A DNA stretch of 64,000 nucleotides from Onchocerca lupi (GCA_028564675.1 JAOVVO010000235.1:43854-107853), one strand, 5' to 3'. Positions 37,248 through 50,990 are shown, counted from the first letter of the stretch. Notes: generated by a model from the sequence alone, not told the origin. Numbers and translations are program-made.

Positions 37248-38726
37248 TACTTTTCCAACCGTCCTTTAATTTGCAGCAAATAATGATTTAATAATTCTAT
37301 TATTCAGCAGTGGCTCCTGTAACGATAGTTCCCATAAAAATTTCATATAGAAAGACATCATGTTGTAACCCTTTTCCTCAAAAGTGAGGCACCACAATTC
37401 TCCAAATTTTGTGCACACTAGAAAGACGAAATTAATTAATCCCGCTGATCTCCTAAGAATTAATCTCTATTCCCTCAACCTTTTCCGATATAACATGAAT
37501 GGCACATCCCGAACCGTCTTACGGCTAAACTTTCCAACCAATCCTGATGCAGCCACGTGACCCTCCACCAGGATGAGTCTGTCCCAGGTATTTAAAAAAT
37601 AGGTTGAGGCTGGTAAGACGGAAACGGAAGGTAATAGGAGCGACGACCTGTGCAGGTGCCTATGACTGGTGAATGGAGGAAGGAATAAGTCGTCCAACCG
37701 CGCATTGTGTTGCATGACGGAAAGACGGGTAGGACCCACATCGGCCTTATCAAGATGATTCTCCTGAATTCGAAAATTGGCGAAGTGGTGGTCGCCGTAT
37801 TATTACTTGAGACGAACATAGTGAAGCCGGGGTCGCTCTTCACGCATATTGCTTCATCCGTATGACCGGCGTAGACTACACCCCCCTACTCCTCCTCTCC
37901 CAAATTCTATAGTAGATTCATAGAGTCTGGAGATAACTCTTCTCAAATATCCCGGAAAACGTAAATGCTAATTATCTGGACAAATTCTTGCCTAATCCAC
38001 ATCAAATAATTTTAATTTACAGGATTAGATAGGAAGATGACAGTAAATGACACGCGCATTCATGTCTTTTATTCTTGCCAAATGATTAAATGCTGTGCTC
38101 TCAATATGAAGTTACAAAGTGGACTCGTTCGATATTCGGGCTACTTTTGATTTCTAATTATATATATTCCGAAGAGAGAAAGCAATTGATTTTTACTTAG
38201 AAGTCGTATAGCTGCGACACATCAGCTCCAAAACGTTAAAAAAAAGCAAGAGTAGAAAATATATTATTATATATAGAGGGAGAGATAAGATGAAGGAATA
38301 TATGCAACTTGAAAAATAAACGATATACAAAATTCCCAGCATGTAAAAGGAGACAAAAATATGTGAATATTACCAGTCATTCTGAGCAAAGTTTCGAGTG
38401 TTAGAAATTAAGTATGAATAGAATCTTCGAAAGAATATAAATAAAATCATTCAAAACAAATAACACGAGATAAAATGCAAGGCAATGGTATGTTGGGAAA
38501 CATAGTCCATTTAGCATGGAAATTAAGCAAAAATCAAAGAGGATTACAGTATCAGTGGAAAAAGCTGAGGGATGTTTGAATGTATTCAAGCCATGAATTG
38601 CTGAATTCGTTCAATTTTCTTCTGAATTCTTCAAGTCAGCGCTCTCAACGGGTAATGAAGGCCTCATGAAAGAAAAAGGATAATTCTTAAAATGTAAAAG
38701 AGATGGAAAATTACATAAAATACTGC
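37248..38726. other. Intergenic between UBL gene and FNIP, with a GC-richer patch
   Basis: Upstream of the UBL gene and downstream of FNIP, both minus strand. About 37480-37910 is clearly richer in G+C than its surroundings and carries overlapping minus-strand frames (37467-37739, 37592-37843) without recognisable domains. It may be the UBL promoter region or a decayed element. The rest is AT-rich. Confidence 0.4.
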
Positions 38727-41700
38727 TTATATAATAGCTTGCAAAACAGAAGGATAGTATACAGCGGCAACATTAACGATAAGACGTAAATCTGAATAAT
38801 CACAGCCAATAACGCTCACAACACGTTCTGCCGTAACTGTAGCCGGCGTAACCTGTGTTCTGCCCTTGCTATTCCCTGTAGTATCACCCAATAATTCAAC
38901 TAATGACAGTGATCGTGTCAAAATATCGCTTAAACAGTCTTCGATGAAAGATAACAAAAATGTTGGAGCTGCACCCAATCGATACAAATCGCCGAACTGT
39001 TCAAGCATCGTCACTATTGCATCACATGGTGCAGTCATTTGACTTTCGCCGACACTTGTATCATCTCCCGATATCATCTAAACTATAGTTCCATATATCA
39101 AAGTTTGAATGAAATTCAAGAAATTGACTTACATTGTATTAATATACTATACCTAAAACAGTTCGTAAGTGAACTCGAAAAAGAAAAAATGTTTCAATCT
39201 CGATTGCAGTCCGAAAATTCTAAATCTGCATAACTCATTTCCTCTTTGTGAAATCATTCGTGATCATCCAAATCAAACCTTCACGGTATAATTTGTGGCA
39301 TCGGCAAGTACAACAACGGTTGGACTAAATGAAGTAGAATCAGAAGTAGTTGATGAAAAGGATGACTCGGGAAAAGTTGTGCTGATCAATTCCGATTCCC
39401 CATTCTTTATATGGCACATCACTGAGCAATAAGTCTGAAAAAAAAATTTGAATCGGACGTGCTTCATTTTTTAACAATTCATTCTCCAAGCACTGCCAAT
39501 GAAGTAATGTGAATATGAAAATGAATCTTCCAGATTTTCACAACGTACAGTACAGAGTGATGAAATATGAAATGAAGTTTAACTTCGGTCAAAATAAAAA
39601 ACTATTATAAATTTTATTCTCCAACAAGCTGCGGTCAATATCCTATATGGAAAAAATAAAAAGTTTCGTAAAAGCAGTATTTAAAATTCGTATGAATCTT
39701 GTCGTTTCTAAAATGAAGAGCTTAATAAAAAATTCAAGACAACGAAATAATTAAATTAGAGATAGGTCAGAGTATAACAGATTTCTTCGCAAATGCCACA
39801 AAATTAATAAAATTTAATTGAAATCCACACAAACTTCTTCCAAGTCAATAGCAGCCAAGCGTAACCCGCATATAACGAAGTGTGAGCAATAAGAATCACA
39901 AGGTCCAGCCAACATGGACCATGCCAAACTCGTATCCGTCGAATCACCAGTGTCACACGTTAACGGAAAATACCATCCAGAACGTTTTGCATTAACATCC
40001 GATTCCGTTGCTTCCCGAAGAGCCACAAATTCTAACTCTTTGCTGTCAGCTTTAAAGTTACATTTTAATAGCACTCATAACGACAAACTTCCTATAAGTT
40101 CTTTTCGTTGTCCTATTTTTAATGTAAATTATCAAGAATGAATGTAAAATATATTTACATTCCCGGAATAGTGAAAAAATTAAATCATATTTCAGATAGA
40201 TTTCATAAAAGTTGAATTTAATTTTAGTCAGCATACCTTCCTCTTTTAAATCGTATTTTTTGCCCAAATCAACATTACCATCTTCGCTGTAACCAGTCGG
40301 CGAAAACGACCTCATTTCTGGCTGTGAATCCCATTTGTCAGCTATAAAATTTATAGCATGCTTCCATAAAAATTTACAAGAGATCTGATGCTTCAAAATT
40401 TAAATATTGGTCGATGTGTCGCCAGCACATTCATATCAGATAGTGTTGGTTACCTTCTGATGAGTGTGATAGAGCTTCACAACCCAACATGCAAAGATTT
40501 ATGGAGTGTTCTCCACAACAGCTAACTTTTCCAATTAAAAAAAAATCAGATCGAACAAAGAATTATTACTAAACATAAAAAAACCGAATAGATCAGCGGA
40601 AGTTTAAAAATACCTTTATTTCCATTTGGCTGAATTGCTGAGCATCGAACAAAATATGTTAGGACGTAGAGTAAATGCGTGATCAATTTCATGTCATTCC
40701 CGATGATAACTGTTCGAGCTAAACGTGTAGCACCGCCTACAGTGCCACTTATTTCCATGTATTGAGCTAAATGAGCATTGTAAGGATAACGCATACAATC
40801 TGAACTTCCACTCTGAAATTGAAAATCCAAAACAATTTAAAATTGGAGAAATAGATAACGAGTGTTCAGAATATGCAAATCAAATCCATCATGATTTATA
40901 TCTAAATTAAGGAAACAGATCATGATGTAAGATTCTGAAAGAAGCATTTTAAACTCATACCGTCCCCATTAGAAGCGAGCGATGGAGATCTTCGCAGTCT
41001 TCCGTTGGTGTGACGCTGGCGACCCACGCAAGATGGTTCATCAAAACACAAGACAATAAAGTAGATACAAAGCTGCAACATTCCCAATTTGCAATAATTG
41101 AAATGAACCGATGAAACCTTGTAGGAGAAGCAGAAAATCTGTTCTTTTCTTCTTTTTATTGCAAATCTCAAGGAAGAAAATAAAACTTACTATCGCGTAG
41201 ATTTCAAATCATATTCACAAATCAGTGCAGCTAAATTAGTACAGAAATTATCAGCCGTTGAAGCATACTCTCTTTCATTCATCAAACTCAACCAAACCGG
41301 AGAGCGAAACCGGTAAGAATTGTACAACAAACAAACATTATGCACCAACTCTAACCATGCCTGAAAATGATCAGAAACGCGTAACTTATGTATAAAAAAC
41401 TATGTAAAAGTAAATAGCAAGTAAGAACAAACTCGACACCTAGAATCATTTTTGCAAAGTTTGACAGAATCAAGTCATCTAGAGTGCAAAAGTACGAGAA
41501 ATAAAGCATCGTCACACTCTCCAAACAAACCCACCTCAAATAGTAAATGCAAAAAACGACTGCGAGAGAGTGTTGCCTTCAGAATTTGAGCCTCCAGTTT
41601 GACAATTTCAATCTCAATAAGAGGAATATGACAAAGCAGGAACTGTTTCTCTTCTTCTCTGAAAAAGACATCCGACGAAAATAAAAATGATTCGTCGAAA

Positions 41701-44700
41701 CTCTGTATTCAATAACTTGGAAATCGGATAATTCCATGGCAAGGCAACGGCAACGTAATACGGATACATCATGTAAAGTTTCTAGACAGCTACGATGATG
41801 ATATTATGGTTGATTTATTAAGGTAGATCAAAAATCAAAAAGTAGCTTGATATTCAGTCGTGTTGGGCATGCACTTATTGCCATCACCAACAGACGCACT
41901 GTTTAACCGCAACACCCCAGCCAATCGAAATGTCAAATGATGGATAAATGTAGTTAGGTTCCATCCCTTCAATCGAAATATGGTATTTCCAGATGAAAAT
42001 TTGTCTGAAGTGCACAGATTAACTTTTCTGATATTCTGATCAAAACTTTAGGTAGCCTTCATGAACCCATGTGGAAAATAAAGTAGTGAGAAAAGTCCAC
42101 CGGAATAAGACCCCAATTGCAATCTGTTTCGATTCATCATCTGTTGTTGAACTACAACTGCTTAATCGACTGCGGCTACACCAGCGACCGGAATTATCTG
42201 AAAGACAGCTTTAATTTTTACTTAAATCCGAACCACGCAGTAATAAGCAAAGTTCATCAAAAGAAGCAATGAAAAACTTCCAAATTTTCGAAAATCAATA
42301 AAAACATCCTCAATTAATAGCAGAGCACACACTTCCCATATTTTTTTTAAAAAGTTAATAAACTCCATACTGGATAAAGCAACTTTCGATACTGATAATT
42401 CCAACGCAACCAGACTTGTCGTTTAACGTAAATGCTTTTAAGTGGTGGGTTTATAGACAGGTATGAAAAACTTAAAACCGCCCTAACCAAGTTCTCGACT
42501 TCCCACTTCATCCCGTTTCACAAGGCTTTCAGTTTTTCATGCCTTCATCTTATAAAGATGATAGTATGAACAGCCAAAATCCTTCTCTCTCTCCTAATTT
42601 ATCCCTTTATCTTTCAAATTGAAGCGATATTTTTCTGTCTCAATGCCCTTCTCTCCTCAGAAAGTTCCTTTATTTCAAAAAATTCTCTTACTTTCCTTAA
42701 TCCCTTAAAATATAGAAATCCAAAAAAAAGTGTACGTCCCTTTTGAATCCTAACTACTACCCCATTTTTAATTAAGATCGATTCAGCACTTACATTAGAG
42801 GAAAGGCCATGCCTATATCGAGTTAACATTTGTTTCATTGATGGAAATGAATTTTTTAGTTTCATCCTAAACAGAACTTTTCTTTTCCAACACCAACTAT
42901 CGTAAAGTAAATTTTACTAGAAACAACAGCGCATTTTACTTCAACAATTCTTTCATCTCATGGACTATTAACAGTTTTTACGTGGTAAATATTATTGTTT
43001 AGATATTTTCACGGGAAAAAATGTAATGCGAGAGATCCTGGGAATTAAAGATATATTCAGTGGTATTTTTTTTTCCTCCAAATCATTGCTTTGGGGAATT
43101 TTCATCAAGATAGATTTGATGTCACAAAGATGAGAGGAATTGCTCCCTCTTAACATTAAAAGAAAAGAAATTAGAAATTCAACAAAAATTAAGAGACTTA
43201 AGAAGACTCCTACAGAAATAAAAAAGTACGATAGTAAAATCAATCGATCTCAGAATATTCTGAAACCTAAGGAAATCAAATACTATGAAGTACGGCCTAG
43301 CATATAAATTGAAGGACATTTAATGAACTGAAAATAACGACTGAAATCAAGTACATTAATTCCCGAACTATCTCATAATCTTCGCATTAAGAAACTGTCA
43401 GTCTAACTTTCTGCAACTTTAGGAAAAAAAGTTCGTTATGAATAGATTACCGTTATGAATAGATTTTACAATAAGCGACATCACAAAATGACGAATTTTT
43501 TCGGTTTCAATAATGAGTTTTGGGCTTATCTTAATCAGAACTGGGGTGATAAAGACTTGAAAAGCACGCAAACATTTTTGAAGATATTTTATATTTGGTA
43601 ATTGGATGATCATCAGTGTATGAGCAATTACAGATAAATTGGCACATCATCAACGAGAAACAAATACAAAATGCATTATCTTGAAGCGACTGGAAGTAAT
43701 ATGAAATATTACTAAGTATTATTTCGAAAGCCTTAATATTAGCTAATAACAGTTTTCTAATACTAACAGTTATTCTCGAGAAGATTAGTATCGCATTTCA
43801 GCACCGAAAAATTCTCGTATTACTAGAATAAAATTTTTATTAAAATCACTAGTTTGATAATTTATTATAAACCCAAGAGAATCTAGAATATTTCTTAATT
43901 TTTTTAGGTCTTTTCTATCCAAGACCAAAATTACCGGACCTCTCCTTGAGATATGCTGATCTTTAAAGTCTCGTTAAAGGCAGAAAACAGAAAGAAAGAT
44001 AAAGCAAGACATGAAAGCATTAACATTTTATGTTTAAGTTAGCGAATATTATTTTTGCATTGTTGCTTCCCAGTCAGAATATTTTTAGTAGTCATTTTCT
44101 AAATCCCAAAGATATCACTCGACATGAAATTGGTCACTGATAAAGTTTCGAAAGATGCAAACATTTTACTTTCATCACATAAATTGCCCCGCTGTGCAAG
44201 TTGCATACGACGATATCGGGAAAGACGATTAGGTGAAAAAGCCCGGTAAGATTTTATACTTCCTTCTTCGGTATCCAACTGTAGGGATGCATTCCGAACG
44301 CGGATAAAACCTACAATTAATTTAATTCTGCTGTAGTTCTGGAAACGAAATTCGCATGCACCTTTTAGTGAATCAACTGTTAGGCATAAACTTCCTGAAC
44401 TCAGACCAAATGGTCTTTGAAATTATTATCTAAGGTTTATAATGACTGTAAAGGGACTTAAGTCACACAAATAGAAAAAGTTTTCTGGGGAAAAGCTTAA
44501 TATATTAATGACAGAACTATCCTAAGTAGTCCAATCGTCAGTTGGAATGTCAACAGTCTTTGTGTATATGTATTTGAAAACTTGCTCATTTGTCTATTTA
44601 TACATTTTTTTTATGTGACTAAGCTATAAAGCGGTATTATTATGAAACAGTGATAAAAATGATTTTCTCTTTATTTAAATTCTTATGAAATATTTATGAA

Positions 44701-46198
44701 TATTTTCGAATGAAACCTTCGGGAGGATCAGTTGACTGTGAACTGCAATGTACTTGTCTACGCAATCCTTCCAATGAGCGAATTGTTGAATAGAGATTTC
44801 CCGAATCAGCACTACTAACACTACCGACAGGTACTTTATTATCGCTGAAATAATTCAGATAAATCCTCAATTACTGAATATCGTGAGAATCAGTATATTC
44901 GACAGAAACTTAGAAAAACAAATCCAAGTTATCAATTCGCTCAGAGCAACGGTAAGGTGAAAATCAGACTGAAAATTAGAGTATACATGTAAGCAAGAAG
45001 ATTTATGATATTGAGGAAAAATGATACCTGTTTGATGGTTTTGCCATTTTCGGGACCGAAATAACACGACTTACCATAACTTGTTTGCTATCACTGGAAA
45101 AAAAAAGTTCTGAAAAATCCTCTTTAGCTATGTTTTCACACTCTATCAGAGGTATCGGATTCTGGTAAAGTGTGAAAACGTAGCTAAGTAGGATTTTCAG
45201 ATGGAATGGGATTCAACCGAGACAATGAAATAAATATCAAATAAGCTTCCGTTGATTATTTTTCAAAAACTTAAGGGTAATCAAATCGATGATCCATCTA
45301 TTAAGAAAAAAATAATAATAATAATATTAAAACCATAGAAAAAATTATAATAATCATGACATAATCAGTTGCAAAATAATTGGTCATCATATAGAAAGAC
45401 CAAGAAATATATATTTATATATATAATTTTTATTGCAACACTTTACCTAGACTATCAAGTTTGTCCCTGATGACCTATCTATTTCTTGTTTCAGCCTGAT
45501 ACATTTGCCAAGTACAAGTATCATTTCAACAGTTAGTCACATCAAAGTTAATTTGGTAGAATTGACAATTGCCGTAAGCAGAATAGGTGTTATGCAAACT
45601 TTAATTAAAGAAAAAAAAAGCAAAATAAAAAGTACCTTAAAGAATGTATCTTGAAGGACTGCTTTTTTGTTGTGGACAACGAACCAAATATCATTTGTCC
45701 AATACAGGAAACATCTGGACGATGCCTTAGAAACTGAAAATTATTTTGGAAATATCATCCTTTCATATAAGTTTTCCATCATGAAATTCCTGAAATTCCT
45801 TAAAAAAGTTCTGATAACGGTACTGACACCACTGAATCTCAACCAAAACAAGAACACTGATATTCATCATCTGTCTTACAAAGTTGAGACATGCTAGCCT
45901 TATTCTTAGTTATACGAGAAACATATTTATTTTGAAAGAAATCGGTAATTTACCCGAAACCGACCACAGTTTGAAAACGGTGTTTTAGCTGGAATATCAG
46001 GCATATTTACTGGTAAAACAGTTTCACTATCAAACAACAGTCGCCGTTCACTTTCAGCCAAGATAACCAACCGCAGTGATTCTTTACCAAGCTTCTTGTC
46101 ATGACAAAAACTATAATCAGCAGTATGATTTTTGGTAGCACTTCATTTCGATACTTCCACATCAAAATGAATAACCTATCCGATCTTGCATAGTTCAC
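38727..46198 (-). CDS. FNIP: Folliculin-interacting protein (FNIP1/2 family)
   Basis: Partner of folliculin in lysosomal Rag GTPase/nutrient signalling; also an HSP90 co-chaperone and AMPK binder in animals. Exons (minus): 46110-45954, 45733-45636, 45093-45028, 44844-44717, 44310-44170, 42197-42101, 41658-41535, 41360-41191, 41072-40961, 40812-40614, 40341-40237, 40049-39835, 39434-39279, 39077-38727, about 705 residues with all joins in phase. Longin-type start: SLRLVILAESERRLLFDS. DENN-type core: KQIAIGVLF, HIPLIEIEI, AWLELVHN, VLMNHLAWVASV, GGATRLARTVIIGND. Conserved tail: MLAGPCDSYCSHFVICGL, TVVVLADATNYTVK, LYRLGAAPTFLLSFIED, and VIGCDYSDLRLIVNVAAV ending SVLQAII. It is shorter than human FNIP1 (1166), mainly in the disordered linker. 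The 5' end is open: the 46110 exon begins in phase 2, so a start exon lies upstream, possibly ending in GGATAG|GTTATT near 46168. Confidence 0.93.
42198..44169 (-). other. Large FNIP intron, about 2 kb
   Basis: Gap between the FNIP exons 44310-44170 and 42197-42101. Phase 1 is kept across it (GAT GAA A| joined to AT AAT TCC), so no exon is required. Minus-strand frames inside (42614-42865, 42992-43243, 43419-43613) are low-complexity and not conserved. Confidence 0.6.
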
Positions 46199-46525
46199 AA
46201 CAGAAAATGGAGGATATAAGGCAGAGAAGAGCGCGTTATTCCCACCAACTAAACTTAGCTAAAAAGCACCTCCAACATCTGTTTGAAGTATTGCATGCCT
46301 AAGTTCAGACGACTCAGCCGCTGTACAGCTTCATTTTCATGAAGTTTCCGGATTGGATTTCAAGAAACAGTGAAAAGTGAGGAAAATCACAATAGGTCAA
46401 CAATGGTATATGAGTTGCATCAAATGACACACTTGCCTTTTTGTTTCTTCAATACTAGCCCAAATTCGTTTGAATATGATTCCTTGAGTACGCAAAATTA
46501 AATTTTGAAAGAACAGTTCACTAAC

Positions 46526-47323
46526 CAAAACTGTTTAATCATTTCATCTTCTCCATTTGTTTCCTTTAAACATTTGCCATTATCACTAATGACATGTTCA
46601 AGCGGTCGCTTTTGTGATCTTCTTGGGAAAACGCTTTTCAACATGGGTAGGTTTATCCTCACATCAATAACCATCTACAAAATCAAATTTTCTTTTTCCA
46701 AAAACCATTTTTATTTTATCTCCACTTTGAAACAAAAAAAAAAAAGAAAAAAAAAGTTCCTGTTAAAATTCCCATTAAAATGAGCATGAATCCGCGACTT
46801 TTTTTCAGTTTTGAAAGATGGATAATACTCTAAAATAATTATTTACTTTATCATTTTTTGACGTTCTTTCGAACCCCTGTCTATGGTGTGGAGGAAAACA
46901 CCTTAAGCTAGGATGTCCATACATACAATTTTTGTCATTTAAATGAGAATTACTAAAAAAAAAAAGATCTAAAAGCACTGATGGTAAATCTGGAGACCTT
47001 TTCTTTACAAAATTCATGACAACAATATCCAACAAATGATCCTCATGCTCTACACTAACTCACAAACTGAGTAGTACTTTATTGTAAACATGTAACTAAA
47101 AAATGACATCATTTCAGAAAAAAATGAGAAACACATAAGTCTTCTCGAATAGAAACTCGTAAATTCCAATACAAAGTGGAATTCAAACAAATCCTACAAC
47201 CGCCGTTAATAAGAATCTCTCTTCCAACGTATTTTTTGATATCTTCAAGTCCAACTTCCTCTTCTAAAGGGTGAGATTAAACGCAGGACCGGAACTCCTA
47301 CTGTCTTGCTGTTTTCGCATGGT
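46526..47323 (-). CDS. Possible unidentified coding exons upstream of FNIP
   Basis: Two exons join in phase on the minus strand: 47054-46847 (GTTAG acceptor, AAA|GTAAAT donor) and 46674-46526 (TTTTGTAG acceptor, TG|GTTAGT donor). The first encodes a segment with EHEDHLLDIVVMNFVKKRSP, the second one with SVFPRRSQKRPLEHVISDNG. A further open, coding-like stretch at about 47272-47118 contains EEEVGLEDIKKYVGREILI, preceded by ATG at 47321-47323 with the first six codons in another frame. Downstream, about 46355-46258 is also open and helical in composition (RLSRLNLGMQYFKQM). I recognise no family. It could be a small separate gene, 5' exons of FNIP, or a decayed gene. Confidence 0.3.
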
Positions 47324-47589
47324 TAAAATAATGGAAAGTAAGAAAGGGAAGAGAGTTTTTGGAAAATGGATGTATGTGAAATAAGAAATACAATTTCGTC
47401 CTCAGCTAACTAATGAAATATGTTAGCGTCAAAAAAGTTAGATCATCACTATATCATAGGGGGAATGAAACAACGAAGTCAACATCAGTACATGAAATGC
47501 CAAGTATTTCAGTTAGTAACAATTAGACTGCGAATTACTTCCACAGAATAAATGCATTTTCTTGATTCTCCTGATGTATTTATTTAATA

Positions 47590-47860
47590 CTAGCTGAACC
47601 AGGCCACATTTCCGTGATTGGTCCACCTAGTCTATATTCTATATAAACAAAAATGTAAATGTCCGTTTGTTCAAAACCTTTTACCTATCACAGGTGTGAG
47701 AGCTAAGAAAAAAAAAAGTAGGTATTTCTATATAATAATATGCACTAATGCGAATGCAATGTTGCGTCGAAATTTCAAATCAATAGGTAAAGAACTTCCG
47801 GAGATTTAAAATCTTGAACAACGAACATTTTTATTTTTATTTATATGAAATAGGTTTTGA
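47590..47860. repeat. Possible dispersed repeat remnant
   Basis: Begins ACTAGCTGAACCAGGCCACA, close to the ACTAGCTGACCCGGC boundary of repeats I recall from many animal genomes. It ends in AAATTTCAAATCAAT..GGTAAAGAACTTCCGGAGATTT, also typical of their tails. A second short match to its inner part (AAATAAAAATGTAAATG) is at about 52981. Class not determined. Confidence 0.35.
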
Positions 47861-50340
47861 AGACTACTTTTTCCCGAGTTCTGCTAACAAGCAACATACT
47901 GTCTTTCCACGGATGCCACGGTGAGGATTTTCGTTAGAAAAATACGACAAAATATGGCAATACAGCTTAAAATAGTAAATGAAGATAATGCAAGCCTCAG
48001 ATTTGTCTAACAGTCGAAGACGAAATTCCTTTTTCTCTTTCAATCATTTAATACAAAAAAATCTAAAACCAAGTTTCACGAAAGGAAGAGCGCTTGATAT
48101 TTTTCAGTAGTTTTGATTTAGAAATCATTGGAAGCAGATGAAAAAGGAGTAAAGAATGCTTTGTATTTCTTAGTGGCCATATGAGTGTAATCAACGATAA
48201 TACACTGTTTGTACTACTGAAAAATGATGATTCTATATCGAGAATGCTAAGCGTATCAGAAAGAGTACCATTCAGTCAATACGGAACATCGATGATTTTG
48301 ACGCATCATATTTTCATTGCAAGAAAAATTATACAACCAACAGGTTCAAGAAAACAGCAATAGTACAGGATAAGATTTTTCAAAGGTTTCGTAGGGAGGA
48401 GAAGATGAAGCAGAAGTGGAAGAGGAAGAGAGGGGAGGGGGAATTTTAACAAGAAAAGAAAAAAGCAAATTTAAAGGTTTATTTTTATGAGCTCAAAATA
48501 AAAGGTATTTTACCAGAATGCAGTCAGAGATACGCTTCAATAAAAGTATGGACTACAGAAAGAAATATGTACAGCAGCACTGTACGCAATACAGTTACTG
48601 ACTACAAATGCCTAAATTGATGAACACGCAATGGATTCGTTATAAAGCTGCAGCTCAGCTAATAGAATTTTCAAATCACATTCAAAGATCGCCTTATACA
48701 TATGAAGGTTTTGCAGAGCGCATTTTTTTTGCTTGGTAAGTGAATGAATTATAAATAATTTTATTATAAAATCTGCAAAGATTTGAGAATTCTGGAGATG
48801 ATTGTTGCATCGTTTGATGCATCTCATTTTTGCCAACTGGTCAACTTCACAGATGGCTCTATTCGTTTCAGGTTAGAGATTTGGAGCTTCTTTTGGTACA
48901 CTGTTCACATTTTCAGCAGAAATGTTTTGAAATTGTGGAGAAGGCATGTACGTGTAAATGGATGATAAAACAGTATGAATATTCAAGACTGCTTATCTAG
49001 GTTAAGATGTGAGTGGAAAATAAAATTTCACGCTTCCTACTAAATTATGTGCTCATCTTCTACGTCAATCATTCAGAACGCTGCGAACCGTTGTAACTAT
49101 AAAAAAGATAAGTGAAAATAAAGATATCTGTAAGACTGAAAGTTCTCATTCTCAAACAACGACGGGAAATGATGGAACAGAGATATTATTATTATTTGGC
49201 GTCTAGCAAAGCAACAATGACAAGAAGAGAAAACGAGTAATCAGAAGAGGGGTAGATCCCAATGAATGCATTCTCCTACACGTCATGTTTGGAAGGAAAA
49301 CGGGAAGTGCGGGAAAGGGAAGCAGAATGAGCTGACATCATCACCAAGATAATATTCGACTTGGGTGTCGCCGTCTCAAAGAACTTTACAAACGCTTTCA
49401 CGGCACTGAATTGCACTGAGGATAGGAAAAAAAAAAGAACATTTGATGTTTTATGGGAAACTCAAACTTTTTCAAAACTCAAATGACAAGGAATGATTCC
49501 GATAGGAATTACAGTAAGTTATCAGATAAATTTTTTTAATCAAGTAAACCTATCTGTCGATATTAGTCAATGTTTTGAGCACGAATAATTTGCAAAATGC
49601 TAAAACTGCATCTATCTTATAAACGAAGTTGGAAATAAAAAACAAGCATATCTCTTGCACAGTAACTTGTCATTTATTTTTTGTAAGCCAAGAGTTCACT
49701 ATCATGGTACAGGGATATACCAAAAGCAAAACTGAGGAAGAGGAAACAGATTTACTGCATGAAAGTTCATAATGGTGAAACCACAGCTGCTGATTACACC
49801 AAAATAAACATCGCTAAATTCAGACATGGTAAAATCTCCGTTAAGCAGGATAACATGCATGAATGCGCCATCAAGCAATGTTTATCCATGCATGCGAATG
49901 GGTAGAAAGATAGCTGAACAAGTGAGTTAATGGACAGTAGATTGAACTACAACAATTTATTTGATAAAACTGTAGCATAAAAAGCAGCTGCAGATAGATA
50001 CACTCATGGATGAATGGACATGGTAGTTGTAAGGAAGAGGGGGAGGTCTGATGTGGATCAATCTAGGTAGGAGAAGGAAGATGAGATTATTCATGAAAGA
50101 TATCCTGGTGTTACACATTCCCACCCTGAAATAGCTTATTCACGCAGTCCTTGAAGCTGATCAAATGTCAGTTAGAAAGAGCTATTTTGTAGGTACTGAA
50201 CAAAGATACGACATCCTGATTGGTTGCCTTTGATCATGGCTCATAGACTGAGTACCATACATCAGCAGTTCATGTTCTCGAAAAAGGGAAAAGGGAGCAG
50301 TCAGCATTGTCATTTCTCTTAATTAACAACAACAAATAAG
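47861..50340. other. Gene-poor AT-rich region
   Basis: Scattered frames of 60-75 codons (48181-48363 plus, 48612-48836 minus, 48783-48965 plus) without domain, splice support or conservation that I can recognise. No RNA gene seen. Confidence 0.4.
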
Positions 50341-50990
50341 AGACAATGACAGGAGAGAAACGGGTGTCGCAGATGTCGCGGGTGTCGCAAGAGTATCGGC
50401 GACGGGATCGATGGGTGACCGCACGGCGACAAATGGCAAGAATAACTGCCCCCTCATCGTACCATACCGTCTACTGCATAACACCACTGCAATATGCATT
50501 CAGATCTGCCCAAAACCACCGGACTGATTGATACCCGCCCGTTGACAGACGTACCTGGATGTCTGTCTGTCTCCCATTCTGTCGTCTTTCTGGATGTATC
50601 TGTGCGTAGGCGTCTCTGCAATTCCTTGGCTCCCTGCCTGCTCTGCTCACACACATCATTTATTTGCCTCTCATGCCATTTGCACGTGACTGGTGTTGGC
50701 GATGAGCCAGCAAAAAGTGGACGAACCTAGGGACAGACGGGTAGGGTGGAAGCTCCGCCTACACACATGTAACGAGCTATACAACGGTGTTGGAGTTGCA
50801 ATGAATCAGTGCGGGGGCCAGACGTTAAGTTGCGATAGACAAGTGCGGGATGGGACGGTAAAGTTCCCGACGAATGACGTGACCTCAGGATACGTCGCAT
50901 GACCTCGTCGTGCTTTTCAGACTGGTGCATTCCATCACTGTACAAATTGCTCAATGTGTTAATGAGAGCCAGGTGAGGTCATTAAGAAAG
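50340..50990. promoter_or_regulatory. GC-rich island with nuclear-receptor-like half sites
   Basis: About 600 bases are visibly richer in G+C and CpG than the flanks. Near the right end are TGACGTGACCTCA (50875-50887), TGACCTC (50900-50906) and the reverse form AGGTCA (50976-50981), all matching the AGGTCA hexamer bound by nuclear receptors. Overlapping frames on both strands (50346-50531, 50454-50654, 50494-50730, 50693-50902, 50727-50954) have no domain and are typical of GC-rich non-coding DNA. It may be a distant promoter or enhancer, or an untranslated exon. Confidence 0.3.
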
